Source of the DNA: JAGVGT01 sp963807225
GTDB taxonomy: Bacteria > Desulfobacterota > Desulfobulbia > Desulfobulbales > JAGXFP01
Length of the DNA: 64,000 bases
Direction of reading: 5' to 3'
Assembly: GCA_963807225.1 (NCBI GenBank)
Contig: CAWEAD010000010.1
Location: 186,001-250,000 of the forward strand
The notes below the pieces were generated by a model. That model was not told where the DNA came from and ran no database searches. It saw nothing but the letters and a program-made list of their open reading frames with translations. The translations under genes and the position numbers were made by a program. This document shows, one piece after another, positions 19,691-28,709 of the stretch. The number at the start of each line of letters is the position of its first letter. Positions within the stretch are counted from its first letter, which is position 1.

Positions 19691-20411
19691 AGCCAACCCA
19701 CTGGGCGAGTTCTTTCGTGACCATCTCCAGGAATTACGTCGACGCGCCATAATCGCCTGCGGCGCGGTCGTGCTGTTTTCCGGCCTGGCCTATGCTTTTG
19801 CCGAACCTCTCACCGCCCTTCTCCTGAAGCCCATCTTCCGGGCCCTACCCAATTTGAAGGGGCTGGTCTACACCAACCTGCCCGAGGCCTTTATCGCCTA
19901 TCTCAAGGTCTCGGTACTGGCCGGGCTTGCCGCCGCCCTGCCGGTGATCTGTTATCAGGTCTGGCGCTTTGTCTCGCCCGGCATGAAGGCAAACGAGCGG
20001 CGGCTGGCTCTCTTGGTCAGTTTCTGGGCCGCGTTGCTCTTTATCGGCGGGGCGCTCTTTGCCTACCTGGTGGTCCTGCCTGATATGCTTTCCTTTATGC
20101 TGGGGATGGCCGGCGAGCGTTTGCAGGCGATGCCCAAGCTTGATGCCTACCTTGCCTTCGTGGGCCGGTCGGTTCTGGCCTTCGGCCTGGCCTTCGAAAT
20201 CCCCTTTCTGATGGTGGCCGCCGGTCGCGCCGGCCTGGTCACCCCCGGCTATTTCCGCCGGAAGCGCTGGTACAGCTACGTCGGCATCCTGGTCCTGGCC
20301 TTCCTGCTGGTGGGCGGTGATCCTCTGGGAGCGGTGATGTTGGCCGGACCGCTGGTCCTGCTTTACGAAGCCGGGGTGTTGCTCACCGCCCTGATCGGAC
20401 GCAGAAAATGA
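19683..20411 (+). CDS. tatC: Sec-independent translocase protein TatC
   Basis: Six-helix core receptor of the Tat system; 242 residues from the ATG at 19683, which overlaps the end of tatB. Conserved features: FFRDHLQELRRRAI near the N terminus (the signal-peptide-binding HL.ELR block), the YTNLPEAFIAYLKVSVLAGL segment, YQVWRFVSPGMKANERR, GALFAYLVVLPDML and FGLAFEIPFLMVAA. A long open frame upstream only re-reads tatB. The following 228 bases hold no feature I can support. Confidence 0.93.
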   Translation: MAEANPLGEFFRDHLQELRRRAIIACGAVVLFSGLAYAFAEPLTALLLKPIFRALPNLKGLVYTNLPEAFIAYLKVSVLAGLAAALPVICYQVWRFVSPGMKANERRLALLVSFWAALLFIGGALFAYLVVLPDMLSFMLGMAGERLQAMPKLDAYLAFVGRSVLAFGLAFEIPFLMVAAGRAGLVTPGYFRRKRWYSYVGILVLAFLLVGGDPLGAVMLAGPLVLLYEAGVLLTALIGRRK

Positions 20412-20639
20412 CTTTCTAATTGCCATCGAACCTCTGATTGCTTCCTCGCCTTTGTTAATAAGAAAATCGGTCAGTATGCTGATCGCTCTTGTGTTTTCAA
20501 GTCATTGCCGTCCAGCTCATTACGATAAATATCTCTTCGTGGCATGAATATCCGCGGAAATTTAGTGGAATAGACCTCCCGACCTGGATTCCTGGGCAAG
20601 TTGGGCATGAAGGGGTACACAGTAAGATAAGGTACTTTC

Positions 20640-21539
20640 ATGAAAGAAGGCTCGGGCATTCTAGATATGCGCTTACCGGTGACCGTAAGCTGCCGCGCCA
20701 TGGATCTGCTGGTTGGGGCCAGCGGGCTGCCCAAGATGCGCCTGAAGGATGCGATGAACAAGGGCGCGGTCTGGCTGCTTGCGGGCCGGGGTAAAGCCCG
20801 GCGGCTACGCAAGGCCACCGCCGAGGTGAAGGTGGGTGATACCCTCCGGCTTTGCTATGACGAGAGGATTCTCGCTGCCCCGGTGCCGGCTCCGGTCTGT
20901 CTCGCCGACTACCGGTCGTTCTCGCTCTGGTTTAAGCCCGCAGGACTGCTTTCGCAGGGCACCGATTTTGGGGATTTCTGTTCCCTGTTGCGCCAGGTCG
21001 AGCTCCATTTCAAACTGCAGAGGAAAGTCTTTCCCGTGCATCGGCTCGATCGGGAGGTTTCCGGCCTGGTGCTGGTCGCCCATGATCAGAAGACTGCGGC
21101 CCGCCTGAGCCGAAGCTTCGCCGACCGCCAAGTGGCCAAGAGCTATCTGGCCGGAGTCAGGGGCCGCATCGACCCGTCGGCAAGCTTCCGGTTCGACGCC
21201 GACCTGGACGGCAAAGCGGCGGTAACCGGATGCCTGGGTCTGGCTTATGACCCCGAAGAGAACGAAAGTTTGGTTCTGCTCAAACCAGAAACCGGGCGGC
21301 TGCACCAGATCAGGCGCCATCTGGCCGGACATGGCACCCCAATTTACGGTGATTACCGCTATGGTGGCGGCAAGGGCGAGATGCGACTCTGTGCGGTGCG
21401 GTTGTTTCTGGCGCCGGACGGCAAAAAGCCGGGCCTGGATCTGTGCTTGCCCGCGGAATATCTGCCCGATTGGGCCGAAATGGTTGGCAAACTCCCTGAA
21501 ACCTGGGAATCATTAAAATTGACCGATCCCGATCGATAA
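20640..21539 (+). CDS. RluA-family pseudouridine synthase
   Basis: Isomerises uridine to pseudouridine in structured RNA; 299 residues. The catalytic block VHRLDREVSGLVLVA carries the active-site Asp, a slight variant of the usual HRLDRDTSGL. Other family features are SLWFKPAGLLSQG, RQVAKSYLAGVRG and ETGRLHQIRRHLAGHGTPIYGD. The N-terminal region contains an S4-like stretch (MRLKDAMNKGAVWLL). AAGG lies upstream of the ATG. The subfamily (RluC, RluD or other) and the target base cannot be decided. Confidence 0.9.
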   Translation: MKEGSGILDMRLPVTVSCRAMDLLVGASGLPKMRLKDAMNKGAVWLLAGRGKARRLRKATAEVKVGDTLRLCYDERILAAPVPAPVCLADYRSFSLWFKPAGLLSQGTDFGDFCSLLRQVELHFKLQRKVFPVHRLDREVSGLVLVAHDQKTAARLSRSFADRQVAKSYLAGVRGRIDPSASFRFDADLDGKAAVTGCLGLAYDPEENESLVLLKPETGRLHQIRRHLAGHGTPIYGDYRYGGGKGEMRLCAVRLFLAPDGKKPGLDLCLPAEYLPDWAEMVGKLPETWESLKLTDPDR

Positions 21540-21647
21540 GCCTCGGAAAGATTAAGATAAATTGCCTCTCATCTCCTGACCCCGGGTAAACCGGCAACCG
21601 GGCGCTGCCCTGGCGCTATGACACAAAACGGGGGGAAAGGGGTAGGA

Positions 21648-21669
21648 GTGTTCTTTTTCTGAAGAACAC
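21648..21669. repeat. Inverted repeat in the rlu-cytochrome gap
   Basis: GTGTTCTT (21648-21655) and AAGAACAC (21662-21669) are perfect inverted arms around a six-base loop. It lies in the 519-base gap between two convergent genes. Without a T run after it, it is not a clear terminator. An operator or a degraded element is possible. Confidence 0.35.
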
Positions 21670-21815
21670 CATCAACAAGGCTATTGCCTGCCTATAAATG
21701 GGATTGCCAAAATGAGAGGTTTGCTTGGCCATGGGCTTTCCAAACCTTCATCAAATATCCGGGCTAAATTGAATATCATAAATTTATCATTGTGTGGTCT
21801 GTTCAATTGGGCAGG

Positions 21816-21903
21816 CTGTGAGCAGGGAAGTGCTTCGGAGGCGGTTGCTCAGTTCCAGAAAGCCCTGCACCTAAAGTCCGACGATCAGCTCGTCCTGCAC
21901 TGA
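21816..21903 (+). pseudogene. TPR-like gene fragment
   Basis: The end of a short open frame reads GSASEAVAQFQKALHLKSDD, a good match to half a tetratricopeptide repeat, then stops. Nothing upstream in frame is recognisable and there is no ribosome-binding site. It looks like a remnant of a longer gene. The rest of the 519-base gap (21540-22058) contains no gene I can support. Confidence 0.3.
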
Positions 21904-22058
21904 TTTACGCGAAAAAACTTTTAGAGAAAAAATGATAGATGCAAGATGCAGGACCGGGGGCACCCATTACTAAGGTACCAAGTGACTTGCTGGGACGCAT
22001 GGTCGCGTTATCGCGATCGGCGTATTTGACTAACTTCTCGCGGTTGTCTCCTGGAACT

Positions 22059-23375
22059 TTAATAAACGTAGGCCACGCCGCCTGAATGGCAAGAGGCGGC
22101 ACAGTGGCGATTGCCAGCGGTATCGGAGCCGGTGTAATAAAGTTGGGTAATGGTGAAAGACGAATCCCCCGAAGGGATTAAGAAAGCGGTTGAAGTTTTA
22201 CCGGTGCCGCCGCCTGCATCGGGCCAGAGATAATTGGCACCGTGAATGCTGCTGGCCAGGCTTGTGTTGCCGATACCGCCGTGGCAGGCAAGGCAGCCCA
22301 AGGGATTGTTGGTGGCGTCATATTGATGGGCGGCCAGGCTGTGGCCGCCATTGGGGGTGCCACCGCTGGGGTTGCCGTAACCGGGCAAGTCCAGCCAGTC
22401 TGAGTTGCCAGCTGTGGCCGGATCGTTGTGGCATTTGAGGCATAAATTATCAAAGGAACCGCCCGGACCGGAGTCTTTCAATATGTGTTCTATTTCGGAG
22501 CCGTGCGGACCCTGGGGATTGCCGGCGGTTTCGCTACCATGGCAGTCGCTGCAGTACATCTGATGGTCGAGGTTGCCAGAGTCCACCCAAGGGGTTTTCA
22601 AGGAGGAATTTATCCCTCTCAAAAATGCGTTTTTCCATTGGTTGGAATTAGTCGCCACCGGATGGACGGAGTAGTTGTTCGGGTTGAACTGCAGCCCGAC
22701 ATCCAAGTTGGGGTTGGATGGATATTGATCGTTGGCATGACATCGGAAACAGAGCTCGTATTCATAACTGATGGGCTCCGCGAGAGGGTTCAGGCTCAAA
22801 ATTCCCAGGTTTTCAATACCACTATTGGGAAAGCCGGGAGTCCAGCTGCTGACGGAGGTACCTGCCACGGAAAGCAAAGGGCCCTCGACGGCGTTGCCAT
22901 CGACCGCTTCGCTGTGGGTGGTGATTTGGGCCACGTGCGAATCGTGACAATCGTTGCACAAAACGCTGCCGATGCTGGAGGCAGGGTCATGTGAATAGGT
23001 CTTGGCGATCTGTGTAGCAATGTCATCGGCGCCATTCGCGGTCGAGCTGTCATGGCAATGGTTGCAAAGGGCGTTGCCGGCCAGGACATCAAAGAGCAGA
23101 TGGGCCGAGGGGCTTCCATTAATCGGGCCCGGTTCGCTGCCACCTATACTGGCATGCTGTTCGTGACAATGGGCGCAATTGCCGGCAGCATAATCTGTCA
23201 GTTCAGTACGTTTCGCTCCTTGCCCGGTAATACGAGACGGATCACTCCAGTTGCCGCCGTGGGCCGAGTCCAAATATGTTCCGGCCGTGACTTGGGCTGT
23301 CGGAGTGGTAAGCAGGGCCAGCATGAACAGGACAACTATGCCGGAGGCTTTAGGGAGATAAGTTGGATTTGGCAT
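22059..23375 (-). CDS. Octahaem c-type cytochrome
   Basis: Exported electron-transfer protein, 438 residues. A signal peptide (SGIVVLFMLALLTTPTAQVTA) is followed by GTYLDSAHG. There are seven CXXCH motifs (CAHCH, CNHCH, CNDCH, CFRCH, CSDCH, CLKCH, CLACH) and an eighth variant near the C terminus, CAASCH, with three residues between the cysteines. The opening NCAHCHEQHASIGGSEP is closely matched by the gene at 54837-56177, so the two are paralogues. Its intact frame contrasts with that broken relative. It has its own promoter and stands apart from the next operon. Probably periplasmic or outer-surface; partner unknown. Confidence 0.88.
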   Translation of the reverse strand: MPNPTYLPKASGIVVLFMLALLTTPTAQVTAGTYLDSAHGGNWSDPSRITGQGAKRTELTDYAAGNCAHCHEQHASIGGSEPGPINGSPSAHLLFDVLAGNALCNHCHDSSTANGADDIATQIAKTYSHDPASSIGSVLCNDCHDSHVAQITTHSEAVDGNAVEGPLLSVAGTSVSSWTPGFPNSGIENLGILSLNPLAEPISYEYELCFRCHANDQYPSNPNLDVGLQFNPNNYSVHPVATNSNQWKNAFLRGINSSLKTPWVDSGNLDHQMYCSDCHGSETAGNPQGPHGSEIEHILKDSGPGGSFDNLCLKCHNDPATAGNSDWLDLPGYGNPSGGTPNGGHSLAAHQYDATNNPLGCLACHGGIGNTSLASSIHGANYLWPDAGGGTGKTSTAFLIPSGDSSFTITQLYYTGSDTAGNRHCAASCHSGGVAYVY

Positions 23376-23494
23376 TGGACCCTGTTTCCTTGTTGGAACA
23401 AAGGAGTTGAATGGAGAGCAAAATATTGTGATAGCCGGCGCTGGGCGGATCTTGCCTCAACCTTTAGATCTCATTAGGAAAAATACCAACAATA

Positions 23495-23524
23495 ATAATA
23501 ATTTGCGGATGGTCTAATTGTCAA
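23495..23524 (-). promoter_or_regulatory. Sigma-70 promoter of the octahaem cytochrome gene
   Basis: On the minus strand TTGACA (23519-23524) and TATTAT (23495-23500) are separated by 18 bases. The leader to the start at 23375 is about 115 bases and AT-rich. Confidence 0.55.
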
Positions 23525-23601
23525 GAATAAACCCCCTTTAGCTTTGGGCAATCGCCGTAGTCGTTTCTTCTATGTCTCCAACCACTTTGCGATATCAGTT
23601 C

Positions 23602-24045
23602 TCACAGCTCGGAGTCGTCGCTTTCTTCCTGCGGGGTATGTTTGAAGGTGATGCGGATGTGGTCGACCAGGAAAACGGCCTGTTTCGGGCTCAGGGTCTG
23701 GGCGAAGGAGGGCATAGCGGGCGATAGCCCGGTGTCCTTGCCGCCTTGCAGGATAACCTTGGCAAGATCGGCGGTGGATTTTCCGGCCAGGAGTTGCGGA
23801 TCGCCGAGATCGGCCGGTTTGACCGGCAGGAGATAAGCGTTCAGGCCGTCGCCTTGTCCGGTTTCCCCATGGCAGAAGGTACAGTAGCGCTGGTAGAGAA
23901 TCGCGCCCCGGCTGATCTGGAACTCGGGCAGCTGGCTGACCGTGCGCGGTTTGGCCGGCGGGACAGGTTTGTCCGCGGCCATTGCCGATCCCGAAGCAAG
24001 TACCAAGAGCAGCGGGATGAGGAGGTGAATTACGCGGTGCTTCAT
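23602..24045 (-). CDS. Monohaem c-type cytochrome of the bc-type operon
   Basis: Small class I cytochrome c, 147 residues, in the periplasm. The start at 24045 has a strong GAAGGAGGAGAAG site inside the end of the previous gene, and a signal peptide (HLLIPLLLVLASGSAMA). The single haem site is CTFCH in YQRYCTFCHGETGQGDG; the likely axial Met is in SPAMPSF. The longer open frame upstream just re-reads the octahaem gene. It is last in the operon and is a candidate electron carrier away from the complex. Confidence 0.88.
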   Translation of the reverse strand: MKHRVIHLLIPLLLVLASGSAMAADKPVPPAKPRTVSQLPEFQISRGAILYQRYCTFCHGETGQGDGLNAYLLPVKPADLGDPQLLAGKSTADLAKVILQGGKDTGLSPAMPSFAQTLSPKQAVFLVDHIRITFKHTPQEESDDSEL

Positions 24046-26072
24046 TTCTTCTCCTCCTTCTTCAGGGTAAGCAGAAAGGCCAGCAATTGGCGACGCTGTT
24101 CGGGCGGGATGGCGAGGACCGGCTCCCGTGCGCCCGGCTCGTAAGGGTGGGCGTTGTCCAGCCGGGTGATGAGCCAGGCCGGAGTGAGACGGAACCCCAC
24201 CCGTTCCAGGGCTGGGCCGAAATAGCCGCCCTGGCCGTCGATGGAGTGGCAGGTCTGGCAGTTGTAGGTCTCGAAGTAGAGCTTCCGGCCGCTCTCGATC
24301 TCGCCGGGATTTGTGGAAGCCGCCGCGTCGATGCGGTCGGAACGCAGCAAGAGCCGGGCATAGTCGGCCAGAGTCGTCGCCTCCGCTTCGGTCAGATTGA
24401 ACCTGGGCATCCGTTCGGCGAGGGCAGGGCGGATGGCGTAAGGTTTTTGCAGGAAGGACTTGAGCCATTTGCCTTCCACCTTGCTGCCCTCGAAGGTCAG
24501 ATCGGGGGCCAGGCTGCCGCCCTTATCACCCAGACGGTGGCAGCTGAAGCAGCGGTACCGCTCGAAGATCCTGCCCACCTCGCCGGTCGGTTCCGGCAGC
24601 GGAACCACGACTTTCTTGTCGCGATAGGAGTCAGGCACCTCTTGGCTGCGGCCCAGAAGCGTTGTGGCCAGTCGTCCCACCTCCGCCGGCTCCAGACCGA
24701 AAAAGGGCATCTTTAGTTTTTCGCCGTAGATTCGGGGGTTCTGCAGTTTGCCGACGATATAATCCGGCAGGGTGCGCGGCACGACGCTCTTGCCGAAGTC
24801 GATGCGGCTGAGCTGGCGGTCGGCCAGGTCGGCCAGGGAGGGGGCGAAGTCGACCCTGCCTTTCACCCCGGGTAGTTCGTGACAGTTGTAGCACCCCTTG
24901 GTCAGGAAGAGCCGCCCCCCCTCTTCGCGGAGATCGCCGGCTGGAAACGTTGATTTCGGGGCAGGTTCGCCGGGGGCGGGATCGAGATCTCCGCTGTCCG
25001 GTTCTCCGTTTGCATCTTCGCTGTTCAGTTCGCTTTCCCAGAGCAGGTACTCGACGATTCCCAGCCGTTCCTCCCGATTCAGGCGAAAGGTCGGCATGGC
25101 GGTGCGGGGATCGTAAATTGCCGGATCGCGCAGCCAGGCATCGAGCCAGCGCCGGTTCGACTTGATCGAGATCCGGCTCAGGTCCGGTCCCATGGTGCCG
25201 CCCTTGCCTTCCAAGACATGGCAGCTGAGGCAGCGCGAGCGCCCGAAGACCTCCTTGCCTCGGTCGACCAGGGCGTCATGCTCGTCCTCGGACAAGGTGG
25301 CCAGCCATTGCCGGTCGGACTCGCTCTCGCGATAAAACTCATCCTGCTTCTCCGCGGACATCGGCAGGGAAAGCAGATAATCTTCCAGGGCCTCTGTTTC
25401 CCGGGTGGTGAGGAGAAAGTCCGCCATCCGGGCCTGCGGCAGGTATTCCTTGGGGTTGTGCAGCCAGCCGCCGAGCCATTTCCGGTTCACCTTGGTGGCC
25501 AGTCCGTCCAGGGGCGGGGCCGGGGGCGGACTTTTATCCTTGCCGACCAGGATATGGCAACCGAAGCATCTTTTGGCCTCGACCAGCTGGGCGCCGGCGT
25601 CCAGGGTCGGGGCCTTCTCCTTGCCGGGGCCGGCCAGTCCGTGGCATTTGCCGCAACTCGACTCGATCAGCCTCATGGGCAGCAGTTGCTCGTGGGCGTC
25701 GGGCAGCCGGGTGGCGTAGCCCTCGCCGCCGTGGCAGATCGTGCAGCCGAAGCGATCGAAGGTATGGGGGGCGATATCCGGGTGGGGCGCGAGGGGCTGG
25801 CTTTTCGGGGAATCGGGGTCGTCCACCCCGATATGGCAGGTGCGACAGCGGTCGGCCCGCTTCAGCTCCGGAAGCCAGTCCTGGCGGATACCGATGGTGA
25901 AATGCGATGCCGCCTCCTGGTCATCGACGGTTTTCGCCCGGGCCGTGAGGTTAGCGCGGTAGGACTCCTGAAAGGGTCGCCAGGAAGCCTCGCGTTCCCG
26001 GAAGATCAGCACTACGGTGACGAGCAGCAGAACGATGCTCAGCAGCAGAAATAGTCTGGCCAGTCTTTCCAT
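24042..26072 (-). CDS. Octahaem cytochrome with five tandem class I domains, bc-complex subunit
   Basis: 676-residue membrane-anchored cytochrome. An N-terminal helix (LFLLLSIVLLLVTVVLIF) is not followed by a cleavage site. Three closely placed haems follow (CRTCH, CTICH, CGKCH), then five repeats of a class I cytochrome c fold: CFGCH, CLSCH, CYNCH, CFSCH, CQTCH. Four repeats have a downstream Met in a similar place (ARMADF, TAMPTF, LKMPFF, ERMPRF). The fifth reads PVLAIPPE and lacks it. The protein replaces cytochrome c1 or f in the Rieske/cytochrome b operon and offers a wire of haems from the Rieske centre. Starts 13 bases after the subunit IV stop. Confidence 0.9.
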   Translation of the reverse strand: MERLARLFLLLSIVLLLVTVVLIFREREASWRPFQESYRANLTARAKTVDDQEAASHFTIGIRQDWLPELKRADRCRTCHIGVDDPDSPKSQPLAPHPDIAPHTFDRFGCTICHGGEGYATRLPDAHEQLLPMRLIESSCGKCHGLAGPGKEKAPTLDAGAQLVEAKRCFGCHILVGKDKSPPPAPPLDGLATKVNRKWLGGWLHNPKEYLPQARMADFLLTTRETEALEDYLLSLPMSAEKQDEFYRESESDRQWLATLSEDEHDALVDRGKEVFGRSRCLSCHVLEGKGGTMGPDLSRISIKSNRRWLDAWLRDPAIYDPRTAMPTFRLNREERLGIVEYLLWESELNSEDANGEPDSGDLDPAPGEPAPKSTFPAGDLREEGGRLFLTKGCYNCHELPGVKGRVDFAPSLADLADRQLSRIDFGKSVVPRTLPDYIVGKLQNPRIYGEKLKMPFFGLEPAEVGRLATTLLGRSQEVPDSYRDKKVVVPLPEPTGEVGRIFERYRCFSCHRLGDKGGSLAPDLTFEGSKVEGKWLKSFLQKPYAIRPALAERMPRFNLTEAEATTLADYARLLLRSDRIDAAASTNPGEIESGRKLYFETYNCQTCHSIDGQGGYFGPALERVGFRLTPAWLITRLDNAHPYEPGAREPVLAIPPEQRRQLLAFLLTLKKEEKK

Positions 26073-26085
26073 GCTTGAGAGGATA

Positions 26086-26883
26086 CTACAGGATCCGGAT
26101 AATGTTCAGCAGATTGGCCAGGACGATCTGCATACAGACCAACAATCCCATGATGGTGAGCAGGTGGGCCAGAAAGCGCCGGACCGGCCCGGGGGTCGCG
26201 GTGGTATCGGGCGGGCGGCGAAAGCGGGAGAGGAAGACGGCACCGGCGTAAATACCGATCACCAGAAGCGGCAACCAGCCGGGGGCGGGAGAGGTCGAGT
26301 GGCCGGCGAGGTGGAGCGGGGTGCCGTCCGGCCATTGCCAGTCCCAATTCGGGCCCCGGAAGAACAGGCCGATTACGGTGAGCAGCAGCCAGAGGGACAG
26401 ACCGGTGGAGAAGAGCAGGCCGATACGCCCGCCGTTGGGGTAGCGGACCAGTTGCCGGGTCGGCGCGGCCGGGGTGTCGAGATAGGGGATCGCCGCCAGG
26501 GCCAGGACCATGGCCAGGGGGATGACCACCCCGGCAATCCAGGGCGGGAAGTAGACCAGCAGTTCCTGCAGTCCCAGGAAATACCAGGGCGCCTTGGAAG
26601 GATTCATCGAAAAGGAGGGATCGGCGAGTTCCTCCAGCGGGGCGGCCACCAGCATGGCCAGGAGCATAAGCAGGATCAGGGCGGCCAGGGTGGCGATGGT
26701 CTCCCGCAGCACCAGTTCGGGCCAGACTTTGACTTTGGTGTCTCGATCAGAATCCACCTGTGTTTTACCGGGCGCTACGCTGCCCATGCGGGGCAGCGCC
26801 GAAGTCCCACGGGTTTCCCGGAGATTGGTCGCTTCCCGCTTGGCGGTCGTGGGGCCGGTTATGTAAAGTTCATCGTGATACAT
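26086..26883 (-). CDS. Cytochrome b C-terminal subunit (subunit IV type)
   Basis: 265-residue polytopic protein matching the C-terminal part of split cytochrome b (PetD-like). The quinol-site loop appears as SKAPWYFLGLQELLVYFPPW, where standard proteins have PEWYFLP. Hydrophobic helices follow (WIAGVVIPLAMVLALAAIPYLD and LLLTVIGLFFRG), plus an extra C-terminal pair beyond the basic three of subunit IV. An N-terminal cytoplasmic extension of about 55 charged residues is unusual. The gene sits between split cytochrome b and the octahaem cytochrome. Confidence 0.9.
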   Translation of the reverse strand: MYHDELYITGPTTAKREATNLRETRGTSALPRMGSVAPGKTQVDSDRDTKVKVWPELVLRETIATLAALILLMLLAMLVAAPLEELADPSFSMNPSKAPWYFLGLQELLVYFPPWIAGVVIPLAMVLALAAIPYLDTPAAPTRQLVRYPNGGRIGLLFSTGLSLWLLLTVIGLFFRGPNWDWQWPDGTPLHLAGHSTSPAPGWLPLLVIGIYAGAVFLSRFRRPPDTTATPGPVRRFLAHLLTIMGLLVCMQIVLANLLNIIRIL

Positions 26884-26896
26884 TTTTCCACCCGTC

Positions 26897-27611
26897 TCAA
26901 AGCGGCCGCTTTACCTGGTTGTCTTTTCTGACCCGCCAGAAGTGGAACATCACCGCCACCAGCAGCACCAGGGGCAGGACCACGACGTGCAGCACGTAGA
27001 AGCGCAGGAGGGCCGGCTGGCCCACGTCGGTTGCGCCCAGGATGAAATATCTCAGGTCGCCGCCGGCCGGCAGCAGCGACCAGGGACCCTTGGCGCCGAT
27101 GATCGGCACGTAGGAGATCATGTTGGTGCCGACGGTGATCGCCCAATAGGCCAACTGGTCCCAGGGCAGCAGGTAACCGGTGAAGCTCAAGAGCAGGGTG
27201 AGGACCAGGCAGCTCGACTCCCACCACCCAGTTGAACTCCCGGGGATGGCGGTAGGCCTTGTGGTAGAAGACCCGGACCATATGCAGCACCACGAAGAGC
27301 ACCATGGCGTGCGCGCTCCAGCGGTGGATATTGCGCAGGAAGGTGCCGTAGGGCACCACGTAGGCCAGGTCCAGCATGTCGCGGTAGGCCCGGCCCGCTT
27401 CCGGCACGTAAAAGAACATCAGCAGGAGACCGCTGACGGTCAGCACCAGGAACATCAGGAAGGCCAGGCCGCCCATGCAGAAGGTGGCGGTGAAACGCAG
27501 CTTTTGCCGGGAAACGAAACGCGGGTGGAGATGCAGCAGGGCGTTGTAACCCCTGCCGCCCGGACCGGGCCGGAAGATCGATCCCCAGATGGCGGTTTCG
27601 GTCAGTTTCAT
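26897..27611 (-). pseudogene. Cytochrome b6-type N-terminal subunit, one frameshift
   Basis: Four-helix, two-haem cytochrome b that oxidises quinol. The start overlaps the Rieske stop (ATGA). First haem ligands: HRWSAHAMVLFVVLH, two His 14 apart; second pair in FYVLHVVVLPLVLLVAVMFHFW. Near 27215 the frame changes by one base. The protein should run from REFNWVVG into VLTLLLSFTGYLLPWDQ but the given sequence diverts into a nonsense frame. The essential TGYLLPWDQ follows intact, so a sequence error is likelier than decay in an otherwise intact operon. Works with the Rieske protein and the subunit IV partner. Confidence 0.88.
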
Positions 27612-28138
27612 ATCTTCAACACAAAAGGCGCCTTATTTCTCAGGCGCTCGTCGTTTTCCAGGATCGCCCCGTCGACCTCGACCAGCCCCCGGGCATTGAT
27701 CTTGAGAGATGCCCGGAAAAGCGGCTCCGGGGCCGGACCCCGGACCACGTCGCCGTTTTTCTTGAAGATCGAGCCGTGGCAGGGGCAGTGAAAGAGGCCA
27801 TCCTCTTCGCTGAAGGCCGGGATGCAGCCCATGTGGGTACAATTGCGCACCAGGGCGTAGAGTCCGTTGTCACCCATGATCACGCTGACTTTTCGAGCCC
27901 CGACCTGGAAGTCGCGCATCACTTCGCCGGCGAAATCCTCCGGCGGGCCCAGCGCCATTTTCAGGGGCGGGGCGTAACTAACCGTCGGCACCAGAGATTC
28001 CAGCGAGGCGTAGAGACCGCCCAGGCCGGTGGCGACCAGGCCACCCACCCCGGCCAGCAGAAAGGTCCGCCGGTCGATACCCTTGCAGGGGCAAGCGGGG
28101 CTGTCTTGTTTATCGGCTTTTTCTGTTCCGGATGACAA
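27608..28138 (-). CDS. Rieske iron-sulfur protein
   Basis: 176 residues; [2Fe-2S] subunit taking the first electron from quinol. The cluster boxes are CTHMGC and CPCHGS, and the disulfide cysteines are part of these boxes. A twin-arginine anchor, DRRTFLLAGVGGLVATGLGG, follows a short N terminus that contains an unusual CPC. The start appears to be TTG at 28138, since there is no ATG or GTG before the signal. It overlaps the end of the cupredoxin gene by 29 bases. Together with the split cytochrome b it forms the core of the complex; Tat export is expected and tatBC is in the window. Confidence 0.92.
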   Translation of the reverse strand: MSSGTEKADKQDSPACPCKGIDRRTFLLAGVGGLVATGLGGLYASLESLVPTVSYAPPLKMALGPPEDFAGEVMRDFQVGARKVSVIMGDNGLYALVRNCTHMGCIPAFSEEDGLFHCPCHGSIFKKNGDVVRGPAPEPLFRASLKINARGLVEVDGAILENDERLRNKAPFVLKI

Positions 28139-28709
28139 GATCGGTCACCCCCGCCTCGGTCAGGTTTATCTGTTGCTTATCGAAGTGTAGCTTTTCGTGC
28201 CAGGCCTTGACCGTGTAGTTGCCTGGCGGCACGTCCTTGAGTTCGAAGTTGCCCGCCTCGTCGGTCAGGACGAAATAGGGCGTGTCCAGGGCCACGATGA
28301 ACCCCTTCATCTCCGGGTGGACGTTGCAGAGTTGGGTGTAGACTCCCTGTTCGGCGAAGGTGTGCTGCTTGATCTCGCCGCGGGGCCAGGTGCCCAGGTT
28401 GTACTTCTCATGGTCCGGCGAGAAGATGTTGTGCCGAACCTCGTCGCTGTTGAGGAAATCGACCGTGGTGCCGGTTTGCACCGGCAGGACATGGGGCACG
28501 AAGGTCATATTGTGCTGATCCATGATCGGGTTCTGGGCCGGTGCGGTGAACTTTCCCGCGACCTCGGCCAGGTAGACCACGGCCGGCGACCTCTTCAACT
28601 GCTTGCCGCCATCCACCGTGCCCTTGATGGCGGCGGCCCAGCCGTTGGCGACCAGGGTCGCCAACAGCAGGAGCGGCAGCAGGATGGTTGTCGATATCAG
28701 TTTCTTCAT
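28110..28709 (-). CDS. Cupredoxin-like blue copper protein with C-terminal beta-sandwich
   Basis: 199 residues; signal peptide (LLPLLLLATLVANGWAA). A plastocyanin-type domain has the type 1 copper set: His in VRHNIF, then Cys, His and Met in QLCNVHPEM. The C-terminal part (FVLTDEAGNFELKDVPPGNYTVKAWHEKL) is a carboxypeptidase regulatory-like/CarboxypepD_reg fold, as in the pentahaem protein encoded just before it. A periplasmic electron carrier inside a bc-complex operon. ATGA overlap with the upstream gene shows tight coupling. Confidence 0.88.
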   Translation of the reverse strand: MKKLISTTILLPLLLLATLVANGWAAAIKGTVDGGKQLKRSPAVVYLAEVAGKFTAPAQNPIMDQHNMTFVPHVLPVQTGTTVDFLNSDEVRHNIFSPDHEKYNLGTWPRGEIKQHTFAEQGVYTQLCNVHPEMKGFIVALDTPYFVLTDEAGNFELKDVPPGNYTVKAWHEKLHFDKQQINLTEAGVTDLVIRNRKSR

